From: G963691835 sp963691835 | GTDB lineage: Bacteria; Pseudomonadota; Alphaproteobacteria; Thalassobaculales; Thalassobaculaceae | Assembly (NCBI GenBank): GCA_963691835.1 | Contig: OY829383.1 | Location: 4,092,001-4,156,000, forward strand | Direction: 5' to 3' | Length of the DNA stretch: 64,000 bases | Part shown: positions 41,138 through 50,738 of the stretch, piece by piece | How positions within the stretch are numbered: position 1 is the first letter of the stretch | Layout: each line of letters opens with the position of its first letter | Notes under the pieces: model-generated | What the model was told of the DNA's origin: nothing | The model's input: the letters and a program-made list of their open reading frames with translations, nothing else | Databases searched by the model: none | Position numbers and translations under genes: made by a program

Positions 41138-41998
41138 TCAGGCATCGTCGTGGGGCGGGTGCCGGGGGCCGGCATCAAGATTGGGTCCCCTCACCCCGTG
41201 GATGAACAAGCCATGCCGCTCCGCTTCCGAGACAGCGGCGTCCTTGTCGACGATCAGCGTCCCTTCGCCCTCTATGGCGATCCCGCGGAAGCCGGCGGCG
41301 GCCGCCCGCCGCACAGTCTCATGCCCGATGGTCGGCAGGTCGGCCCGTTGTTCCTGACCTGGCTTGCGGGCCTTGATGAGAATGGGACCTTCCGCACCTT
41401 CCCGTTTCACCGAACCGGCCCGGTCAAGCATGGCGTCCGTTCCCTCAATGGCCTCCACCGCCAGCACAAGGCCTTCCTGAACCGCAACACCCTGCCCAAC
41501 GTCAACGGCCCCCATGGCCGCCAAGACGGCCAGGCCGCGATCGATATCCTTTTGAGCGTCCGGATCGGGTTCGGCCCCGGCGATCGGTCCGAAAGGCGCC
41601 AGCCAGCCGCCCAGAACATCCTCAACGCCAATGACACGAAAACCGTCCCGCTCTATCTCGCCAATAATCACGGAGAGCAGCCCATCGTCCCCCATAACGC
41701 GGGTTCCGGCGCGGGCCAAAGCGACGACGGAGCGGGTGTCGAGCGCGAGTTCGGAGAAAGCCGGCCGGCGCATGGGGCCCGCCATGACAACCTCGGTCAC
41801 GCCCTCGTCCCGAAACTTGCTGAGGGTGGCGCCGGTGGCTCCCAGGCGCATCCAGGCGTGGGGGAACCCATCGACCGTGTCCGGGTCCGTCTGGCCCTGG
41901 AAGGCAACCAGAAACACCCCGCGCCCCCCGGCTGCCGCGACCTCGGCGATCCGACGCGGCAGACGGCCACCACCCGCGACGATGCCCAGCTTGCTCAT
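41138..41998 (-). CDS. lpxI: UDP-2,3-diacylglucosamine pyrophosphatase LpxI
   Basis: The 286-aa LpxI-type enzyme makes lipid X, replacing LpxH. It has KLGIVAGGGRLPRRIAE, VVMAGPMRRP, DDGLLSVIIGEIERDGFRV and GVAVQEGLVLAVEAIEGTDA. The C-terminus shows GIAIEGEGTLIVDKD. It lies between lpxA and lpxB, its usual alphaproteobacterial position. Confidence 0.94.
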   Translation of the reverse strand: MSKLGIVAGGGRLPRRIAEVAAAGGRGVFLVAFQGQTDPDTVDGFPHAWMRLGATGATLSKFRDEGVTEVVMAGPMRRPAFSELALDTRSVVALARAGTRVMGDDGLLSVIIGEIERDGFRVIGVEDVLGGWLAPFGPIAGAEPDPDAQKDIDRGLAVLAAMGAVDVGQGVAVQEGLVLAVEAIEGTDAMLDRAGSVKREGAEGPILIKARKPGQEQRADLPTIGHETVRRAAAAGFRGIAIEGEGTLIVDKDAAVSEAERHGLFIHGVRGPNLDAGPRHPPHDDA

Positions 41999-42002
41999 GC
42001 GA

Positions 42003-42821
42003 TCAGCTGCCGTCGCCCTTTGGGTGGCACAGCGCCCTCGATGAGTCCTGCGTAGCGAACGCGACGATCTCCATCACGGCCTCATGATCGGAGAACTCGT
42101 TGGCCACTTCGTCGAGCCGTTCCTGAAAGGTGCCGTCGCTCGCGAAGAGCAGCCGATAGGCTTTTCGGAGGGCGTTAATCTGTTCCCGGTCAAAGTTGCG
42201 TCGTTTCATTCCAACGAGATTGAGCCCGGATAGACGGCCGCGCTCGCCCATAACGGTGCCGAACGGGATCACATCATTCTCCACGCCCGTCATGCCGCCG
42301 ATCATGGCGTGCTTTCCAATCCGCACGAACTGGTGAACGGCACTTAGGCCGCCAATGATCGCGAAATCCTCAATGATTACATGGCCGCCAAGAGTGGCGT
42401 TGTTCACCATGATCACGTTGTCCCCGATCAGGCAGTCATGGGCCACGTGCGCACCGACCATGAAGAGCCCGTTGTCGCCGACCTTGGTCAGCATGCCCCC
42501 GCCCTCGGTACCCGGGTTCATGGTGACATGCTCCCGGATCATGTTCCCGGAGCCGATCTCCAGGCGCGACGGCTCGCCGCCGAACTTCAGATCCTGGGGA
42601 CGGTGGCCGATCGAGGAGAACGGAAAGATCTGCGTGCGGTCACCGATGGTCGTCCGGCCCTCAACCACGACGTGGGAGTGGAGAACAACGCCATCGCCAA
42701 GGGTGACCTCAGGGCCGACCACGCAGAAAGGCCCGACCTGAACGTCGGTGCCAATTGTGGCGCCGGGGTCGACGACGGCCGACGGATGGATGGCTACCAT
42801 GCCTGAAACCGCGACGCTCAC
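42003..42821 (-). CDS. lpxA: UDP-N-acetylglucosamine acyltransferase
   Basis: LpxA adds the 3-O-acyl chain in the first lipid A step. The 272-aa protein is a left-handed beta-helix with hexapeptide repeats (AIHPSAVVDPGATIG, VGPFCVVGPEVTLG). It has the catalytic His region VGAHVAHDCLIGDNVIM and the C-terminal helical part with NLVGMKRRNFDREQINALRK. ATGA overlap with fabZ. Confidence 0.95.
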   Translation of the reverse strand: MSVAVSGMVAIHPSAVVDPGATIGTDVQVGPFCVVGPEVTLGDGVVLHSHVVVEGRTTIGDRTQIFPFSSIGHRPQDLKFGGEPSRLEIGSGNMIREHVTMNPGTEGGGMLTKVGDNGLFMVGAHVAHDCLIGDNVIMVNNATLGGHVIIEDFAIIGGLSAVHQFVRIGKHAMIGGMTGVENDVIPFGTVMGERGRLSGLNLVGMKRRNFDREQINALRKAYRLLFASDGTFQERLDEVANEFSDHEAVMEIVAFATQDSSRALCHPKGDGS

Positions 42822-43300
42822 TGGTCGACGATCATCGCGGAGAAGGTGGCTTCGGCCACCAGGACGCCCTCGACGTGGGCTTTTCCGGAGAACTTCCAGA
42901 CCTGACCCCTGTTCCGGATCTTCTCGACCAAGACTTCGAGACGATCACCGGGGACGACTGGCTTCCGGAACCGGGCATCGTCGATCGTCATGAAGTAGAC
43001 GAGCTTACCTTCCGCCTCCTCACCAAGTGTCGCGACGACCAGGCACCCCGCAGTCTGAGCCATGGATTCGATGATCAGGACCCCAGGCATCACCGGCCGC
43101 GTCGGAAAGTGACCGCCGAAGAAGTTCTCGTTGATCGAGACACTCTTTATGCCGAGGGCCTGCACGTTCTTGGTGATCGACTGTATCCGGTCGACCATCA
43201 GAAAAGGATAGCGGTGGGGAATAAGTTCCATAATCCGGAGAACGTCGATGGATTCGATCATTTCCGGTTCCGCCACCGGAGAAGCTTCCGCCTCGCTCAT
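42818..43300 (-). CDS. fabZ: (3R)-hydroxyacyl-ACP dehydratase FabZ
   Basis: The start is the ATG at 43300 (MSEAEASPVAE), 10 nt after the lpxD stop. The longer frame runs into lpxD. The 160-aa hot-dog enzyme has catalytic His in LIPHRYPFLMVDRI and catalytic Glu in MPGVLIIESMAQTAG. ENFFGGHFPTRPV is also conserved. It links lipid A and fatty acid synthesis. Confidence 0.95.
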   Translation of the reverse strand: MSEAEASPVAEPEMIESIDVLRIMELIPHRYPFLMVDRIQSITKNVQALGIKSVSINENFFGGHFPTRPVMPGVLIIESMAQTAGCLVVATLGEEAEGKLVYFMTIDDARFRKPVVPGDRLEVLVEKIRNRGQVWKFSGKAHVEGVLVAEATFSAMIVDQ

Positions 43301-43310
43301 GACTGCGTTC

Positions 43311-44339
43311 CTACTCCGTCTTCTTTGGCCTTCGCCCCAAGGCCTTGATAGCGGCGATCTGACGCCGGAACTCATCAATGGGAACCGCCGGCGCCCCCCC
43401 GACCTTGAGGCCGGCCTCAAGACTACGGGTAACGCCGGCCGTCGCCGCAATCTGAACGCCATCGCCGATTGTCAGGTGTCCCCCAACACCGACTTGACCG
43501 CCGATCACGACGTGGTCACCGACCTTCGTGCTACCCGCGATGCCGACTTGTGCAACGATGATGCATCCGCGACCGACGCGGACGTTGTGACCCAACTGCA
43601 CCAGATTATCAATCATGGTCCCTCGACCAACGACCGTGTCAGGACCACTGCCACGGTCGATCGTCGAGTTCGCCCCGATCTCCACATCATCTTCGATCAA
43701 GACCCGGCCTAACTGCGGCATCTTGATCGGGCCCGCTTCATCGAACTCGAAACCGAATCCAGGCTGGCCGACACGGGCGCCTGGATAAATGAAACACCGC
43801 GCCCCAATGAGGGCGTGACTGATGCTGGCCCCCTCTCCGATCCGGGTGTCCTCACCGATCACCACGGCTTCCCCGATCACGGCCCCGGCCGCAATCCGGC
43901 ATCTTGCACCGATAGACGCCTTTGGGCCGACGACCGCGTTGGCGTCGATTACCACGCCATCCCCGATCTCGGCGCTCGGGTCCACGACGGCAGACGAATG
44001 GATCCCGGAGGTTGGAACAGGCTCCGGGTAGAAGCGTTGGGCCAGCTTCGCAAACGCCCGCCTTGGTCGGTCGCTCACCAGCAGCACGGGTCCTTCCGGA
44101 GCCCGGTCGACCAGATTTTTCGGCAGTAGAACAACGCCAGCCCGGCTTTCGGACAACATCGGCACGTAGCGTCTGTTCTCTACAAAACAGAGTTCGCTCG
44201 GTCCGGCCTCACCGATGGCTGCGATGTCGGTTACCGGAAATGCCGGATCGGCCCCTTCCGGTAACGCGACCCCCGCGGTCGCTGCCACCTCTTCGAGTGA
44301 GAATGGGCCTTTGTTCTGAAAGAAACGAGGATCGGCCAC
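43311..44339 (-). CDS. lpxD: UDP-3-O-(hydroxyacyl)glucosamine N-acyltransferase
   Basis: The 342-aa protein has the N-terminal uridine-binding domain (FSLEEVAATAGVAL, IGEAGPSELCFVENRRYV), then a hexapeptide beta-helix (IHSSAVVDPSAEIGDGVVID). The catalytic His region is DNLVQLGHNVRVGRG. It ends in a basic helix (FRRQIAAIKAL). It is downstream of the ompH-like gene, as usual. Confidence 0.95.
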   Translation of the reverse strand: MADPRFFQNKGPFSLEEVAATAGVALPEGADPAFPVTDIAAIGEAGPSELCFVENRRYVPMLSESRAGVVLLPKNLVDRAPEGPVLLVSDRPRRAFAKLAQRFYPEPVPTSGIHSSAVVDPSAEIGDGVVIDANAVVGPKASIGARCRIAAGAVIGEAVVIGEDTRIGEGASISHALIGARCFIYPGARVGQPGFGFEFDEAGPIKMPQLGRVLIEDDVEIGANSTIDRGSGPDTVVGRGTMIDNLVQLGHNVRVGRGCIIVAQVGIAGSTKVGDHVVIGGQVGVGGHLTIGDGVQIAATAGVTRSLEAGLKVGGAPAVPIDEFRRQIAAIKALGRRPKKTE

Positions 44340-44403
44340 TGCGCGCCCCTAGGCTGTCAATCGGTTCAGAGACGACGCACCCTATCGGTCTGTCAGACCG
44401 GGA

Positions 44404-44985
44404 TCATCTTTTCTTTTCGGTCAGCTCAATCGTGACTTTGGGCTGTTTTGCGTCGAGGCGGGCCAGAGCGATGTCCGAGATATCGAGCTTCTTGTCGGCA
44501 AGCACGATGTTGTTGTTGTCGAGGATCGCCCCGACATTTGCTTCCTTGGCAAGGTCGGCGACGATGCTGATCAGGACCTTGCTGATCTCGTTCATTGCCT
44601 GATCAAAGGCGGCGTTCAGCGCCCGGCGTTTCACTTGAACATCCCGCTGCGCCGAGGCGACGCGGTCCTGGAAGTCCTTTGCCCGCGCCTGAAACGCGTC
44701 CTGCGCCAGAATCGCACGTTGTTGCTGGAGCTTCTGCTCTTCCTGGCGCATGGTGCGCTCAAGATCGTCGAACTCCTGCTGGTAGGCTTTTCTCTGGGCG
44801 TCGATCTGTGCCCGAACCGCTTCGGCGGCTTTCGATTGATGCAGAACACGCTTGAAGTCGATGACTGCGATCGAAACCGGTTCTATCTGAGGAACCGATT
44901 GGGCGTTAGCCGGTACCCCCACCAAGAACAAAGCAAAGGCAATGGCGGACAGGACCACAGGCGACCTGGTCCCGACACGGTTCAT
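44404..44985 (-). CDS. skp: Skp/OmpH-family periplasmic chaperone
   Basis: Start at 44985 (MNRVGTRSPVV) gives a signal peptide with hydrophobic core AIAFALFLVGV and cleavage near ANAQS. The mature protein has VAVIDF-like SIAVIDFKRVLHQSKA, then a long coiled coil (residues about 65-145) and a beta segment near the end. Skp escorts outer-membrane proteins to the Bam complex, whose core gene lies just upstream. At 193 aa it is normal. Confidence 0.9.
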   Translation of the reverse strand: MNRVGTRSPVVLSAIAFALFLVGVPANAQSVPQIEPVSIAVIDFKRVLHQSKAAEAVRAQIDAQRKAYQQEFDDLERTMRQEEQKLQQQRAILAQDAFQARAKDFQDRVASAQRDVQVKRRALNAAFDQAMNEISKVLISIVADLAKEANVGAILDNNNIVLADKKLDISDIALARLDAKQPKVTIELTEKKR

Positions 44986-45010
44986 GATCTGACGGGCGGC
45001 CCGAATAAGG

Positions 45011-47302
45011 CTAGAACCGTGTGCCGAAGCTGAATCGGAAAATCTCGGTTTCATCGAACTCTTCCTTCAAGAGGGCCTGCGCCAGATCCACGCGAATAAG
45101 ACCGAATGCCGTCGCCCATGCCAGTCCCACACCGGACGAGGCGCGAATGGCAGAGGAGTCGAACAGATTCTCACCCGTTTCGTCGATTTCCCAAAGGCTG
45201 CCGGCGTCGGTAAACACAAAACCCCGGAGACCGAGATCGTCAGGCAGACCGAGCGGGAAACCCAACTCGATGGATCCTACATAGTAACGGTTTCCGCCCA
45301 GTGCATCCCCGGTGTCTGTATCCCGGGGCCCGACACCCGTCCGGTCGAATCCACGCAGATCCGCACCGCCGAGGAAGAAGCGTTCGCTGATCGGGATATC
45401 TTCATCAAGGCCTTGGATCGCGCCGCCCTCGGCTATGAACGACAGGACGAGGTCCTCACCGAACGGGACGGGCGTGTGGTAGCTGCCTTTCACCACACCG
45501 CGCACGAAAGACAGATCACCCCCGAGACCAGCCAGATCCGTCTCCAGACCCAGCAGGTATCCCTCAGTCGGGTTGTTTCGGCTGTCCCGAATGTCATAGG
45601 TCAGTCGCTGAGTGACTTGCGAGACGGTGGTCTCGCCTTCCTGATCCGCGATGAACCGGGAGGCGTCGCTTTGCACATCCGTAATCTCGGTCTGACGGGC
45701 GTTGTAGCCGATCACCTGACGAAGATCGCGGGCGAGATCATAGCCAAACCGGATGCCGCCGCCGATGCGCTTTTCTGAGAACGAGCTGTCGTTCTGGCGG
45801 TCTCTGGTCGTGCGGAACAAGTCGATGCCGAAACTCAGATCGCGTTCCAGGAAATACGGCTCGGTAAAGGAGATATCGAACTGCGTGTTTCGGAGAGATC
45901 CGGAGAACCGGGCCGCCAGATCCTGGCCCCGGCCCAGCAGATTCCGTTCGCGAATGCCGATATCACCGACGAAATCATCGATCGTCGAGAACCCGATACC
46001 GAAGGAGATCTCTCCCGTCGATTGTTCTTCCACGTCGACGTTGATGATCGTGCGGTCGGGGCTTGATCCCTCGACATTGTCTACGCTTACCGATCCGAAG
46101 AACCCGAGGTTCCGGACCCGGCGTCGAGAACGGCGGAGTTTGGAGGTGTTGAAGGCATCGCCTTCGACAAGCTCAAACTCCCGGCGAATGACACGGTCTA
46201 GCGTTCTGACGTTCCCAGTGACGTTGATCCGTTCAACGAAAACCCGGGGGCCTTCGCTCACCGCGAAGGTTATGCCGATCGTCCGGGCGTCCCGATCCTG
46301 ATTGGGTACCGGCCGGACGTCGACAAACGCATATCCAAGCGTGCCGAGTTTGTCTGTGACCAGATCGACCGTGTCTTCAACCAGACCTGCGTCGTAGTCC
46401 TCACCTGGCGAGAAATCTACAAGAGGTACGAGGTCTGCGGCTTCCAAACGGCGCAGACGAATGTCGAAGTCGATCTCACCAAAGGTGTACCGCTCGCCCT
46501 CCTCGACCGTGAATGTGACCACGAACGCTTCCCGGTCCGGGGTCAATTCCGCGACCGCTGATATCACGCGGAAATCGGCGTATCCCTCTTTCAGGTAGAA
46601 GCGGCGCAGAAGCTCGCGGTCGAAGCTGAGGCGGTCCGGATCATATGTGTCCGTGGTCGTGAGCAGCTTGTAGAACGCATACTCTTCAGTTTGGATCTCG
46701 CCGCGCAGCTTTGAGTCACTGAAGACCTTGTTGCCGATGAACGAAATGGCCCGGATCTGAGTGAGGGGGCCTTCGTCGATCTCGAAGATCAGATCAACCC
46801 GGTTCTGTTCGAGCTGCACGACCTTCGGCTCCACCCGGGCGGCGAACCGCCCGCTGAGCCGGTAGATGTCCAGAAGCCGTTGTACATCCTGCTGCACCCG
46901 GGTCCGGGTGAACACCAAGCGGGGCCTGAGTTGGATTTCGGCCTCAAGATCCGCGTTCTTGAGACGCTTGTTCCCCTCGAAGGCAATCCGGTTGATGACC
47001 GGGTTTTCAACCACGTTGACAACGAGCGACGCTCCCTCCCGGCGAAGCGTCACATCGGCGAAGAGACCGGTTCCAAACAGGGCTTTGAGCGAGCGGTCCA
47101 ATAGGACCGTGTCAAAGCGATCCCCAGGTTGAACGAGCATGTAAGAGCGGACGGTTTCCGGATCGATCCGCTGAGTGCCGGAAACCTGGATGTCGGAAAT
47201 TGTGGGCGTTTGAGCCTGGACTTGGCCCGTGGGCACGGCGACGGCGACCAGCGTCACAACCGCAATGACAGAGGCAATCAGAAAGGATCTCAGGATCAGC
47301 AC
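45011..47302 (-). CDS. bamA: Outer membrane protein assembly factor BamA
   Basis: BamA is the barrel that inserts outer-membrane proteins. The start is probably GTG at 47302 (LILRSFLIASVIAVV signal peptide); the open frame extends to 47377. Five POTRA-type repeats follow (SDIQVSGTQRIDPETVRSYM, IRAISFIGNKVFSDSKLRGE, RVFVERINVTGNVRTLDRVI). The C-terminal barrel has FLGGADLRGFDRTGVGPRD and the terminal FRFSFGTRF beta-signal. It is located between rseP and skp. Confidence 0.95.
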   Translation of the reverse strand: MLILRSFLIASVIAVVTLVAVAVPTGQVQAQTPTISDIQVSGTQRIDPETVRSYMLVQPGDRFDTVLLDRSLKALFGTGLFADVTLRREGASLVVNVVENPVINRIAFEGNKRLKNADLEAEIQLRPRLVFTRTRVQQDVQRLLDIYRLSGRFAARVEPKVVQLEQNRVDLIFEIDEGPLTQIRAISFIGNKVFSDSKLRGEIQTEEYAFYKLLTTTDTYDPDRLSFDRELLRRFYLKEGYADFRVISAVAELTPDREAFVVTFTVEEGERYTFGEIDFDIRLRRLEAADLVPLVDFSPGEDYDAGLVEDTVDLVTDKLGTLGYAFVDVRPVPNQDRDARTIGITFAVSEGPRVFVERINVTGNVRTLDRVIRREFELVEGDAFNTSKLRRSRRRVRNLGFFGSVSVDNVEGSSPDRTIINVDVEEQSTGEISFGIGFSTIDDFVGDIGIRERNLLGRGQDLAARFSGSLRNTQFDISFTEPYFLERDLSFGIDLFRTTRDRQNDSSFSEKRIGGGIRFGYDLARDLRQVIGYNARQTEITDVQSDASRFIADQEGETTVSQVTQRLTYDIRDSRNNPTEGYLLGLETDLAGLGGDLSFVRGVVKGSYHTPVPFGEDLVLSFIAEGGAIQGLDEDIPISERFFLGGADLRGFDRTGVGPRDTDTGDALGGNRYYVGSIELGFPLGLPDDLGLRGFVFTDAGSLWEIDETGENLFDSSAIRASSGVGLAWATAFGLIRVDLAQALLKEEFDETEIFRFSFGTRF

Positions 47303-47448
47303 CGACTTCTCATGTTCATAATCCGCAACCGACCGACCTGCATCTGCTTCCCGCAAGACGGCCGCGACACCTAACACGCCACGTGGCGCGTTGGAATAGG
47401 AAACGGCGACAATTCTTTGGAATACAGACTATTTTGCCTGCTGACGTT

Positions 47449-48603
47449 CTAGCTTGTGAATAAAGATCCGAGATAATCGAACACCCGAAGCTGAGCCAGA
47501 TCGTTCCAGGTAACGAACAGCATCAGCGCAATCACCATGGTCAAGCCCGCGAGTGACGCGTACTCCCGGACACGTTCGGACAAGGGGCGCCGCTGGATTG
47601 CTTCGATCGCGTAGAACATGAGATGTCCACCGTCGAGAACAGGGATCGGAAACAGATTGATCAGGCCAAGATTGATCGAGAGGATCGCCATGAAGATGAT
47701 CGTCGTCTCAAGCCCGCTCTCCGCCACGGTACCGGACATCTGGGCAATCCTGATCGGCCCGCCCAGTTCCTCGGCCGTGCGGGAGCCGGTGATGATCTCG
47801 CCGACGGCATCCAGAGTCTGAACCGTGATCGAGCCCGTATCCTTCACGGCTTCCAGAAGAGATGCGAACACGCCGAAGGTCTTGTTTTCGACCAGGAGGT
47901 TGTGAACGCCGATCCGGCCAACCTGGATCTCGGAGCCGTCCGGCTGAGTTTCGGTGACAGCATCCGGCACAATAGTTCGGGTGAGGGTTTGGCCACCCCT
48001 GTCGATCTCAAGGGCAAGTGACTGGGATGGGCTCGCCCGCACGATGTCACGCAGTGCGGTGAAGCTCTCAACCCCCTCGCCCTCAACCGACAGAACAATA
48101 TCGCCCGGCTCCAATCCCGCATCGTTTGCGGCTCCATCAGGCAGAACCGTCCCGAGCTGGACAATGCCTTCGGGCGCATCGACAGGGACTTGCTTGCCGA
48201 CGGTGACGTAGACGCCAGCAAGGAGAACGATCGCGAACAGGAAGTTGGCGGCTGGTCCCGCAGCCACGACAGCCGTACGGGCACCCAGGCTCTTGTTGTG
48301 GAAGGATCTGGCGAGATCCTGTTCCGTCATGCCCGATTGATCTTCCTGGGTGGCACTCGCCGGGTCCGCGTCGCCGACCATCTTGACGTATCCGCCCAGC
48401 GGAATGGCAGAGAATTTCCAACGGGTTCCAGCCTTATCGTACCAACCGAAGATCTCCGGCCCAAACCCGATTGAGAACGCCTCAATACCAACACCGTTCC
48501 GCCGTGCGACGAGGTAGTGCCCCAACTCATGCACGAAGACAAGGAGGGTGAGAATAACCAAAAACGGGATCACCGTGTCCCAAATGCCAAGCAACAAATC
48601 CAT
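47449..48603 (-). CDS. rseP: Site-2 intramembrane metalloprotease RseP
   Basis: The 384-aa zinc protease has HExxH at residues 25-29 (VFVHELGHYLVARR) in the first helix. A PDZ domain spans about 125-205 (LGTVLPDGAANDAGLEPGDI), and the C-terminal motif is NLFPIPVLDGGHL. It cleaves anti-sigma factors in envelope stress. There is one PDZ region instead of the two of E. coli RseP, as common in alphaproteobacteria. Confidence 0.95.
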   Translation of the reverse strand: MDLLLGIWDTVIPFLVILTLLVFVHELGHYLVARRNGVGIEAFSIGFGPEIFGWYDKAGTRWKFSAIPLGGYVKMVGDADPASATQEDQSGMTEQDLARSFHNKSLGARTAVVAAGPAANFLFAIVLLAGVYVTVGKQVPVDAPEGIVQLGTVLPDGAANDAGLEPGDIVLSVEGEGVESFTALRDIVRASPSQSLALEIDRGGQTLTRTIVPDAVTETQPDGSEIQVGRIGVHNLLVENKTFGVFASLLEAVKDTGSITVQTLDAVGEIITGSRTAEELGGPIRIAQMSGTVAESGLETTIIFMAILSINLGLINLFPIPVLDGGHLMFYAIEAIQRRPLSERVREYASLAGLTMVIALMLFVTWNDLAQLRVFDYLGSLFTS

Positions 48604-48642
48604 GGATGCGTCAGAGTCCCGTATCGCGTCGACAGACGTTAC

Positions 48643-49869
48643 TTAGGCGTTCGCCAAGCTACCTGCAATCTGAACGGTGGATTGCGTGCCGATCTGCTCG
48701 ACAATCGCCTCAGCACCCCGGCGCGCGGCGGCGTCAATGGCCAAGACATCGTCGATGGTTTGACACAGGGGCGGCTCCATCATCTCCAGCACCCGTTCGA
48801 CCACGTCGACAATCGCCATGAACCCAATGCGCCCGGACAGGAAGGCGGCGACGGCGACCTCGTTCGCGGCGTTGAGGACCGCAGGGGTCCCGCCTCCGGC
48901 CACGAGAGCCTCGCGGGCAAGGCCAAGAGCGGGAAATCGGCGGAGATCCGGCGCTTCGAAATTCAAAGAGCCCAACGCTGCAAGATCCAGCCGTTCCGAC
49001 GGTGTCTCGATCCGGTGAGGCCAGGCGAGGGTGACCGCAATCGGCGTGCGCATATCCGGTGTGCCCAGTTGTGCGAGGACGGAGCCGTCCACGTACTCGA
49101 CCAGACCGTGGATGATCGATTCAGGGTGTACCAACGCCTCGATCTGCTCCGGGGGCATGGCGAACACGTGATGAGCCTCGATGATCTCGAGCCCTTTGTT
49201 CATCATCGTCGCGCTGTCGACGGAAATCTTGGCGCCCATTGACCAGTTCGGATGCTTCACCGCTTCCGCCGGTGTTTTGGACGCGAGTTCAGAAACGGGC
49301 GTCGTCCGGAACGGCCCCCCTGAGGCTGTCAGAACAATCCTGGCGACGGCAGGCCGGTGCTCTTCATGCAAGACCTGAAAGATCGCGTTGTGCTCGCTGT
49401 CCACCGGCAGCAGTGTGGCCCCGCACCGCTTTACCTGAGCCATAACCACGTCGCCGGCGGCCACAAGGGACTCCTTGTTGGCAAGGCCGACAGTTGCTCC
49501 CCGTTCGATGGCGGCCATGGTGGGCGCCAACCCTGCAAAACCGACGATTGCCGACATGACCCAATCGGAAGGCCTGGCCGCCGCGTCAACGATCGCCGAC
49601 GGACCTGCCCCAACCTCTATGTCGTGCCCGGCGACGGCATCCCGCAGGGCGTCGAGCTTGGATGGATCCGCGACGGCGACGAAAGCGGCGCCAAGCTCAC
49701 GAGCCTGGGCGGCGAGCGTCTCCACATCGGAGCCGGCGACAAGAGCTTCTACCCTGTAGTCATCGCGCGACCGCCGGATGAGGTCCAAGGTGCTCTTGCC
49801 GACGGACCCTGTGGAGCCGAGAACCGTGACGGATCGTTGTTCCTTCTCCATCCGCCCTCTTTCCCTCAA
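48643..49869 (-). CDS. dxr: 1-deoxy-D-xylulose 5-phosphate reductoisomerase
   Basis: Dxr makes MEP in isoprenoid synthesis. The 408-aa protein has NADPH site TVLGSTGSVGKSTLDLIRR, GLANKESLVAAGDV, PVDSEHNAIFQ, TASGGPFR, HPNWSMGAKISVDSATMMNK and VHPESIIHGLVEYVDG. The ATG at 49869 overlaps cdsA by ATGA; a second Met at 49851 is possible. Confidence 0.96.
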   Translation of the reverse strand: MRERGRMEKEQRSVTVLGSTGSVGKSTLDLIRRSRDDYRVEALVAGSDVETLAAQARELGAAFVAVADPSKLDALRDAVAGHDIEVGAGPSAIVDAAARPSDWVMSAIVGFAGLAPTMAAIERGATVGLANKESLVAAGDVVMAQVKRCGATLLPVDSEHNAIFQVLHEEHRPAVARIVLTASGGPFRTTPVSELASKTPAEAVKHPNWSMGAKISVDSATMMNKGLEIIEAHHVFAMPPEQIEALVHPESIIHGLVEYVDGSVLAQLGTPDMRTPIAVTLAWPHRIETPSERLDLAALGSLNFEAPDLRRFPALGLAREALVAGGGTPAVLNAANEVAVAAFLSGRIGFMAIVDVVERVLEMMEPPLCQTIDDVLAIDAAARRGAEAIVEQIGTQSTVQIAGSLANA

Positions 49870-50738
49870 GAACCCGCTGTGAGACCGAGCAGGACCGGGT
49901 CCATTTGCGAGACGATCAACGCGGCAACGGGCAGCGCTGCAAGCTGGCCGTCCAGTCTGTCAAGCAACCCGCCGTGGCCTGGGATGAGCGCGCCAGAGTC
50001 CTTGACTTCGAAGCGCCGTTTCACCGCGGATTCCACGAGATCACCGAATTGGGCGACGATAGCAATGGCAGCTCCGGCAAGCGCGAGCCACCAAGGCTCC
50101 TGGAAACCGTAGAGGATTGCGGCGCCAAATCCTAAGGCCGTCGCGGCAAAAAGCCCGCCATATCCACCGGCCCAGGTCTTATTCGGGCTGATGGACGGGG
50201 CAAGCTTCGCGCCGCCAATGCTTCGACCGGCGCCGTATGCCGCCACATCCGTTACCACCACCGTCGAGATGACCCACAGTGTGACTTCGAGGCCGGAAGG
50301 GCCGACATGGCGCAGCCAAAGGACCGAGATACAGGCCAGCGCGATCACAAATACCCCGCTGGCAGACCAGAGCGGTGCCGACCAACGCGCCAAAGACCCG
50401 ATGACGAGAACCGCACCGGAGAGGCAGACCAAAAAAACCAAAGCCGTGAGCGGCTCTACGAACTGGCTAACGGCCACGGCGCTGAAAGCCGCGACCACGC
50501 CGGCGATTGTTGAAGGGGTGCGGGCACCCGATACCATTGAGCCCCATTCCCACGCCATTAGCGCCGCAGAGGCAAGGATCAGAACGGTAAACGGTGATCC
50601 GCCCCACCACAGCACCAGAAGCACCGGTGGGATGATGACGGCGGACGAGAGCGCGCGCCGCCAGAGATCATGAACGGGTGAGACCGGGCCGCTTCCGGGG
50701 CCCGGGCTTTGCCCACTCTCGGGCACAGCGGCTGTCAT
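49866..50738 (-). CDS. cdsA: Phosphatidate cytidylyltransferase
   Basis: The 290-aa membrane enzyme makes CDP-diacylglycerol. It has about seven or eight helices and the C-terminal signature (SPNKTWAGGYGGLFAATALG ... FGDLVESAVKRRFEVKDSG ... PGHGGLLDRLDG). Start and stop overlap uppS and dxr by ATGA. Confidence 0.94.
   Translation of the reverse strand: MTAAVPESGQSPGPGSGPVSPVHDLWRRALSSAVIIPPVLLVLWWGGSPFTVLILASAALMAWEWGSMVSGARTPSTIAGVVAAFSAVAVSQFVEPLTALVFLVCLSGAVLVIGSLARWSAPLWSASGVFVIALACISVLWLRHVGPSGLEVTLWVISTVVVTDVAAYGAGRSIGGAKLAPSISPNKTWAGGYGGLFAATALGFGAAILYGFQEPWWLALAGAAIAIVAQFGDLVESAVKRRFEVKDSGALIPGHGGLLDRLDGQLAALPVAALIVSQMDPVLLGLTAGS

Noticed and set aside
47375..47392. Palindrome CGCCACGTGGCG before bamA
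   Set aside because: A GC-rich palindrome in the 146-nt gap, but not clearly linked to a promoter; too little evidence for an operator.
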